64,000 nucleotides of DNA from Rapana venosa. Its lineage: Eukaryota > Mollusca > Gastropoda > Neogastropoda > Muricidae. The notes under the pieces are model-generated. The model made no database searches, was not told the DNA's origin, and was given only the letters and a program-made list of their open reading frames with translations. Numbering within the stretch: the first letter of the stretch is position 1; every line of letters starts with the position of its first letter. Where the stretch lies: NCBI GenBank assembly GCA_028751875.1, contig CM054141.1:46780810-46844809 (forward strand), read 5' to 3'. The position numbers and the translations under genes are program-made. Below are positions 58,255-64,000 of the stretch, in pieces.

Positions 58255-58375
58255 AGAAACTCACACGTTAAAACCCTGTTCCAATTTTAGAATTTTTGTT
58301 TCCTGGGTTAAGGGACAAAAAATTTAAAAAAACCCATATGCAAAAAGACTGGAAAAAAAAAAAATACATTTCCAC
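58255..58375 (+). repeat. SINE-A fragment, smeared
   Basis: AACTCACACGTTAAAACCCT is a family landmark, and a worn AGACTGGAAAAAAAA tail follows. Order and spacing fit SINE-A, but identity is low. Confidence 0.55.
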
Positions 58376-58769
58376 CTCAAAAAGAAAGGACAAGGGAAAA
58401 AATTCATTGTTTTTAAATCCCCGTTTTAGGAGCAAAAAAGCATAGTGTTTTTTTTCCAATCGGGGGACATGGGTTTGAAAAATTTGTTATCGTTTTCCCC
58501 TGGTAAAAAGGTTATCCCTAAAACCAGAAAAATTTTAATGTGGGTTAGTGTGTGGTGTTGTGGGGGGTTTGTATGTGTGTGGTGTGTGTGTGTGGTGTGT
58601 GTGGTGCGTAGTGGTTTTGTACACAGGGCCTCCCCTCGAAGTTTTTTTTTAGGGGGGTGGGTTTGGGGTCGGTGTGATTTAATTTCAGGGGAAAAACCCC
58701 CCGTCAAATTTAACCAGGCAAAATGATTAACAGGCTAAAACAGCCAGTAAATGATGTTAGTTTGCAGGG

Positions 58770-59095
58770 TTTTTTCCTTTTTATTTTTTTTATTTTTTTT
58801 TTTTCGAGGTAATAAATAATCATGTATTTCTTTTTTACTCCCCCCGTATGTAAACAGTTTTTTTAAATTTTGTAATCCCTTCCAAAAGCAGCAAAGGCCA
58901 CTTTAGAAAGGGGGAACGGCTTTTAACCTGGCGCAAGTGTCTGGGGGTTGAAAAAGGCCTGGTTATGTTATCGAAGGATTTAGTGGGGAGTGGAGTTATG
59001 ATTAAAATCCGGGGAAAATATTCCCCCAAGATTTGAACCCGGGGGGAGTCCGAACGCAAAGGGGAAAGCTCTTTCCTACCAGACTGCCGTCCCCC
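58770..59095 (-). repeat. SINE-A, full length, smeared, reverse
   Basis: The plus strand reads TTTTCGAGGTAATAAATAAT (tail), then a GGAACGGCTTTTAACCTGG body segment, and finally AGATTTGAACCCGGGGGG and AGCTCTTTCCTACCAGACTG, the complement of a tRNA-like head with B and A boxes. Confidence 0.82.
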
Positions 59096-59099
59096 CCAA

Positions 59100-59494
59100 G
59101 GGGAGGGATTTTGTAAACTGTTTCAAAAACGTGGGGCCTCAGGAAGAAAAAGGAAAATGATGGGGTGATGACCTCTTTAGGGAAGAATCTTTCTGTAGGG
59201 GGTATGGGTAGCAGTTACTTCCCTAGCCTTAGTTTCCGTCTTGCCTTGCCCCTTTTTCATGTTTCCCCGCATGCAAGATAAAAGGGGGGAAACTTTCGTC
59301 CCAAAGCGTGTTGCGCCTTTTTTTGAAGTTTCTTTGCTTATTTTGTCACCCTTTTTTTTTCTTTTTTGTTAGGTCTTGTAAGGGTTTTTTTTCTAAGGTT
59401 CCCGCCCCAAAGGTGTGGGTTTTGGGGGAATCTGATTGTTGAAAGAAGTTACAGTCAAAATTCACTGGGGCAGTGAGCTAAAAAAAAAAAAAAA
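59100..59494. other. No gene seen
   Basis: Smeared sequence with T and G runs. Nothing recognisable. Confidence 0.5.
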
Positions 59495-59732
59495 AAGACA
59501 CCAAACCACAAAAACACACACCACCACACACACACCACACACACACACACACACACCAAACACCACACACACACATATATGCCAACAATCATAAAGTGAA
59601 TAACTTAAACTGAAATATCACAAAAGCACACAACAACAATCCAACACAACACACCTAAACACACACACCACCAAAACCACACACACACACACACACACAC
59701 ACACACCACACACAAAAACCACCACACACAAG
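59495..59732. repeat. CA-rich microsatellite, two blocks
   Basis: CA/CCA blocks at 59500-59575 and 59655-59725, separated by about 80 bp of A-rich sequence. Confidence 0.9.
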
Positions 59733-60630
59733 GTTTTTCTTTTTGGTGTAATCAATAGTGTTTACAGTCCAATTGAAAAAAAAAAAGTGTTATAAGACCA
59801 TTCAGCTCAAACCACAAATGGAAATTAGCCAGAAAAAGTATGAACAGAACACACGCCCCCAACACCAACACACACGAAAGCACATAAAATCAAGAAAAAC
59901 ATAGTTATAAGATTTTAAAAAACTATAAATAAATGTATTTTTTGTTAAAAATAGAAAAAAAGCATAAAGTATATTTTCACTCAGCTCGCAAACGTAATTT
60001 TCTCAGCACAATACATCCCCGTGTTAATTGAGGGGAGGTGGGATACAAAAAATAAGAAATAAAAAAAAAAAACCACAACCGTACCAAAAACGATAAAAAC
60101 CAGTGATTTTTTAGCTATTTCTAGCTTTCTTTTGAGCGCTGTTCTCTCTGTCAATCCATCTTACAAAAAAATCCCATACCGCCTGGGCTTCCTACTATCT
60201 TATACACGAACCCCCCCCTGCAATGAAATCTTTTAAGCTTCACTGACTCGGGATTGTCACGAAGGATACTGCTGGCAGGGTATGGGTTACCTATTACGCG
60301 CACTACTCGATTTTTTTGCCCTTTTTTCTAAGATCTTAATCATCATGAACGGTTGTGGGAATGTATGATAGTATTATGATACAATAAGTAAGATTTGGAA
60401 AAAATGGTCGCGCTTTTGAAAGTAAAAGGAGAAAAAGAGTGCATTGAGAAGTTGAGAAATGAAGGTATGTACGCCTAAACCTGGTCAGCTGACAATTACG
60501 TGTAGATGCTTAAAATTATTTTGGTTTTTTTATTTTTGGGTGCCAGGTATGACCCATGCATGCAAAAAAAAGACTAAACCCCTTAAATGAATACGAGTGC
60601 TTTAGTTAAAAAATTAACGCATATGGAAAG
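59733..60630. other. No gene seen
   Basis: AT-rich sequence. Clarity is better at 60115-60530, but no coding, tRNA or repeat similarity is recognised. Confidence 0.5.
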
Positions 60631-60634
60631 GGGG

Positions 60635-60905
60635 AAAAAGGTAAAGGAGTCCCAAAACCTTAAGGTGTGGGGGAGCGGGCGTCAGAGCCTACTTCTTGGG
60701 CCGATTTGAGGGGGCCGATCCCCTCTCCTCCTGCTTTCCTTCCTGACCCTAAAGAGGGCAGGTACCATTTACAGTGGGTGAATTTGGGGGAACTTACTGA
60801 AGCCAAGGGCGAAAAAACGGTACCCCATAAATGGAAAACCCGCTCGACGCTGTTAATTTGGCTGGGGGAAAGGGGATGCCCGCCCAATGAGCTATCCGTC
60901 CCGCA
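60635..60905 (-). repeat. SINE-B, full length, smeared, reverse
   Basis: The plus strand shows CCTGACCCTAAAGAGGGCAG, then CCCGCTCGACGCTGTTAATT (complement of the 5S-like part) and GATGCCCGCCCAATGAGCTA (complement of the tRNA-like start). The order matches the copy at 47735-48025. The 5S-like core has lost several bases. Confidence 0.88.
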
Positions 60906-62220
60906 TTATACCAAGTATAAATTTAAACCCCCTGCATGTCTACACATCACCAAAACGTACTTGCTTGCATACCCATGCCTCAGAAACCGCATTTAAAAGC
61001 CTTCTACAAAAACAAAACTTGTTTAAGAAATAGCAGCAAACAAACCCCCCCCCCCCCTCAAACAGTTTGAGTGTTCCCCTCATCACAAAAAACAAAGATG
61101 AAAATAAAGGGCTTGTCCACGTTGCTTTACCCCCTTTTTTTTCCCTCTGTCCTTTTCCCGTTTATTTTTTCCTCCTTCATCGTTCTCGTTCTCTTTCGTA
61201 GGGAAAAAAAAGATTTTTTTTTCAAATCAAGAAAAAAACTTTACGGGTACCTAAAAGAAAATGTTTTCTTTTTGTCTGGCCCCATATTAGTTTATTTCCA
61301 GTCAAAAATTTCAACATTTATTTCGTCTTCTTCCGCTGTTTGTTTGGGTCAAATGCCTAGGCAAGTTTCCCCAAAGGGGCTTAAAAAAACACTTTGAACG
61401 CTTTGATGTAAAAACATGGGTGACTAATTAAAAAAAAATTTGTTTTCCTTAAACGTTCGTTACGCCCCATTCATCCATCATCTCCATCCACCCATCATCC
61501 ATCCATCCATCCACCCATTACTATCTACCTATTAAAATCTGCATCCCACACATACACGGGGCGCGCGTGTGCACGCACGGAACGTGTGCGTGTAAACACC
61601 CCTTTGAATGTTTTTTGATTATTGGTTTGGATCTTATTTGTTGCATTTCTTTTTTTTTCTTCTTCTTCTTCTTTTGTCTTTGTCTTTTTTGTCTTCTTCT
61701 TCTTCCCAAAGAAACCAGTTCATTTAGTTGTATTGTAAAATGCTGTTCTGTGAAAAAGAGCAGTAAAACTGGACATGAAAAAATTTTTTTACTGTTTACC
61801 AAAACTGCACACGTCAAGAATTTTTCATAATAAACCCCCTTCACTGACATTAAGTATGTAAATTACAGGTCATGTAATTAAAAAAACGTTTTGTTTTAAC
61901 CCTTTTAGCAAAATTTAAAACAAAATTTCTATCAAAAACTACCCTGTCATTTGGAAGGGGGGGGGGGGGTCATCATTACGTTCAATTGCCATCCCCTTAT
62001 TCTTTCATGATCGGCGATAATGGGGAACTTTTTTATTGTTGTTGTTTTGGGGTTTTTTTTATTTTTGCTGGCTGTTACGGCTGCGCCTTTAAATTTTATT
62101 ACACCAAACCACTTTCACCACCATCATTATATAAATTTTTTTCTTTTCTTCTTTTTGTGATTATTTTCGGGTTTGTCAGAATATTTTTCTGTTAAAGCTC
62201 CGCCCTTCCCCCAAATTTTC
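60906..62220. other. No gene; (CATC)n and T-rich tracts
   Basis: (CATC)n lies at 61475-61515 and a CTT/T-rich stretch at 61650-61710. The part 62030-62220 is probably a smeared continuation of the block repeated at 21480-21660, read in reverse. Confidence 0.55.
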
Positions 62221-62221
62221 T

Positions 62222-62450
62222 GCAGCAGTCTTCATGGCCAACTACGACCAGACAGCCAGAAGGAAAGGAGGCGGGCAAATGATGGAGCAGCAGGGGTGGA
62301 TTTCCAATGAAATCAAAATCAGCAGATTTTTGCCATTGCATGTTGGGCCCCAGCATCCCCATGCATGCATGACGCTTCTTTTTTCTTTGAGAGAAAAAAC
62401 CCCCTGGAGATGTAAAAAAACTGTGGTGGTGGGGGTGGTGGGCTGTGATC
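62222..62450 (+). repeat. Dispersed conserved block, inverted copy of 21240-21480
   Basis: Contains CTGCAGCAGTCTTCATGGCC, GGATTTCCAATGAAATCAAA and TTTTTGCCATTGCATGTTGG, colinear with the minus strand of 21240-21480. Smearing differences are visible (for example AGAGTTTGCC to AGATTTTTGCC). The plus frame 62234-62455 differs from the frame open in the clean copy because of indels. Confidence 0.8.
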
Positions 62451-62539
62451 GTTAAAGTTTTTTTTGGTTTATTTTAAAATTTTTTGCGAGGGAAAGGGGT
62501 TTAAAGAGATGGGAAAAGGGAAACCGAATTTTTAGCTTT

Positions 62540-62665
62540 GGAGAGGAGGAGGGAGGAAAAAGGGAGAGAGAGGGAGAGAGAGAGAGAGAGTGAGAGAGAG
62601 GAGAAAAAGAGGAGAGAGAGAGAAGAGAGAGAGAGAAGAGAGAGAGAGAGAAGCGACAGATATAA
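62540..62665. repeat. (AG)n microsatellite
   Basis: GAGAG units with AAAGA and GGAGG interruptions. Frames on both strands are repeat translations. Confidence 0.95.
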
Positions 62666-63578
62666 GGGACAGCACAGACAGAGACAGAGTTTCCAGTTCT
62701 GGGACAATTTTTGTGGTCTGTAACAATCAAATCAATGATTGTTTCTGAAAGAGTGAAATTTCATTTCCCCTAAAAAAACAGGGAAAAGAACAAATATGTT
62801 AATGTCTAAATAGAAATGTTGTTTTAAAAAACTAACAGTTTAAGGGTTTCCCATACGTATTTTAAGTATCGATAAATACAATTTCTGATTATTCTCAATG
62901 AGTGCCGCGAAGTTTTCCCGGAATATTTCTCTCCGCCACACAATATATTATATATTTTATTAATTTTATATAATATATATATATATTATAGATGCAGTCA
63001 TCATATCAAAAAGATAAACCATAATAAACGAATAAAGATAATACCAACCCAACTTAAACTACCCAAAAAATGTCCCCATCACCGAAAAATTTCATCATTC
63101 CCAGACCCATCAAAAGTTCTACGTTATAAAGAAAACACCACCCCATTTTCCTCAACCAAGCCCATTATGTTTTAAAAGGATGTTTGACTTCTTTTTTCTA
63201 GCTTTCGACCTTCTCCATCTGAGGTTTTTCTGGAAGCGGAGTGGGAGTGCGTCAGGTTTTTAAAACTTGCACGGCTTCCTCAGCGGTGTGAGGCACGTAT
63301 GAAGGGGGAAAAAAAGGGGGGGTATGTGTGCTATGGGTGAAACAGCGACAACCACAAGCATGACATTATTGCCCCCTAAAACAGACGCCCCGGGCCCCAG
63401 AATGTGTTGGGTCTATAGCTTCAGGTGTGTTCCGAAGTGAGGGTGACTCCTGTGCCCCTTTTTCAAGTTTCCTTTTCTTTTTAGGTCGAAAGGAAGAAAA
63501 TATTATTATTTTTTTACTTTTTGTAATACAAACGTTTTGGGTACTGCCACTGAAGCAAAAATAAGGTGTAAAGAGCAC
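62666..63578. other. No gene; AT-rich patch
   Basis: A TATA-rich stretch lies at 62940-62992. The remainder shows no coding or repeat similarity. Confidence 0.5.
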
Positions 63579-64000
63579 NNNNNNNNNNNNNNNNNNNNNN
63601 NNNNNNNNNNNNNNNNNNNNNNNNNNNNNNNNNNNNNNNNNNNNNNNNNNNNNNNNNNNNNNNNNNNNNNNNNNNNNNNNNNNNNNNNNNNNNNNNNNNN
63701 NNNNNNNNNNNNNNNNNNNNNNNNNNNNNNNNNNNNNNNNNNNNNNNNNNNNNNNNNNNNNNNNNNNNNNNNNNNNNNNNNNNNNNNNNNNNNNNNNNNN
63801 NNNNNNNNNNNNNNNNNNNNNNNNNNNNNNNNNNNNNNNNNNNNNNNNNNNNNNNNNNNNNNNNNNNNNNNNNNNNNNNNNNNNNNNNNNNNNNNNNNNN
63901 NNNNNNNNNNNNNNNNNNNNNNNNNNNNNNNNNNNNNNNNNNNNNNNNNNNNNNNNNNNNNNNNNNNNNNNNNNNNNNNNNNNNNNNNNNNNNNNNNNNN
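63579..64000. other. Assembly gap to window end
   Basis: All N from 63579. The gap continues past the window or ends at its edge. Confidence 0.99.

Larger units (their letters stand above)
51700..59100. other. Second homopolymer-smeared region
   Basis: As in 6760-14820, short homopolymer runs dominate and nothing coding can be read. SINE copies inside (52755, 58770) are recognisable but altered in the same way, for example runs of T or C replacing mixed bases. Long frames here (51775-52218, 51927-52322, 54078-54521) should be ignored. Smearing continues more weakly to about 62700. Confidence 0.75.

Overview
The window looks like nuclear DNA from an animal, probably a marine invertebrate and perhaps a gastropod mollusc. 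The evidence is very long compound microsatellites, RTE/BovB-like LINE fragments, and several tRNA- or 5S-rRNA-derived SINE families present in many scattered copies. There are no operons and no compact long reading frames. The organism call is an inference from repeat style, because no host gene identifies it. I find no confident host protein-coding gene, and no functional rRNA gene, tRNA gene or CRISPR array. Most long open frames lie in CA, CT, AAC or CTAT repeats, or cross N runs.

Layout: 1-5239 is one arm of a large inverted repeat whose other arm is 25466-about 29655. The left arm stops exactly at a 500-N gap (5240-5739). The right arm runs on past the sequence matching position 1, so the repeat probably extends outside the window. 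From 5740 to about 6720 lies one member of a diverged repeat family whose other members stand in tandem at 21860-25790. From about 6760 to 14820 the sequence is dominated by short homopolymer runs. A 53-bp satellite (14593-14985) spans the end of this stretch and shows it is probably base-call corruption. From 14986 to 21860 there is an old direct duplication, a purine tract, SINE pieces and a LINE tail.

From 29655 to 43820 there are microsatellite blocks and two long but broken LINEs (33000-35135 and 36000-38610). A 5S-like SINE sits between the LINEs, a GT-rich tandem duplication follows (39575-41800), and a reverse-strand LINE remnant lies at 43250-43650. From 43665 to 51075 there is a dense SINE cluster. 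It includes an inverted pair and a copy with an internal 69-bp segment amplified five times. From about 51700 to 62700 much of the sequence is again homopolymer-smeared, though SINEs remain recognisable. The window ends in another N gap from 63579.

The only genes that work together are those of the retroelements. The LINE fragments once encoded endonuclease and reverse transcriptase. The SINEs carry RNA polymerase III-type promoter remnants and would have depended on LINE enzymes to move. Assembly structure (haplotype duplication, gap-edge inversion, local corruption) explains a large share of what looks unusual.
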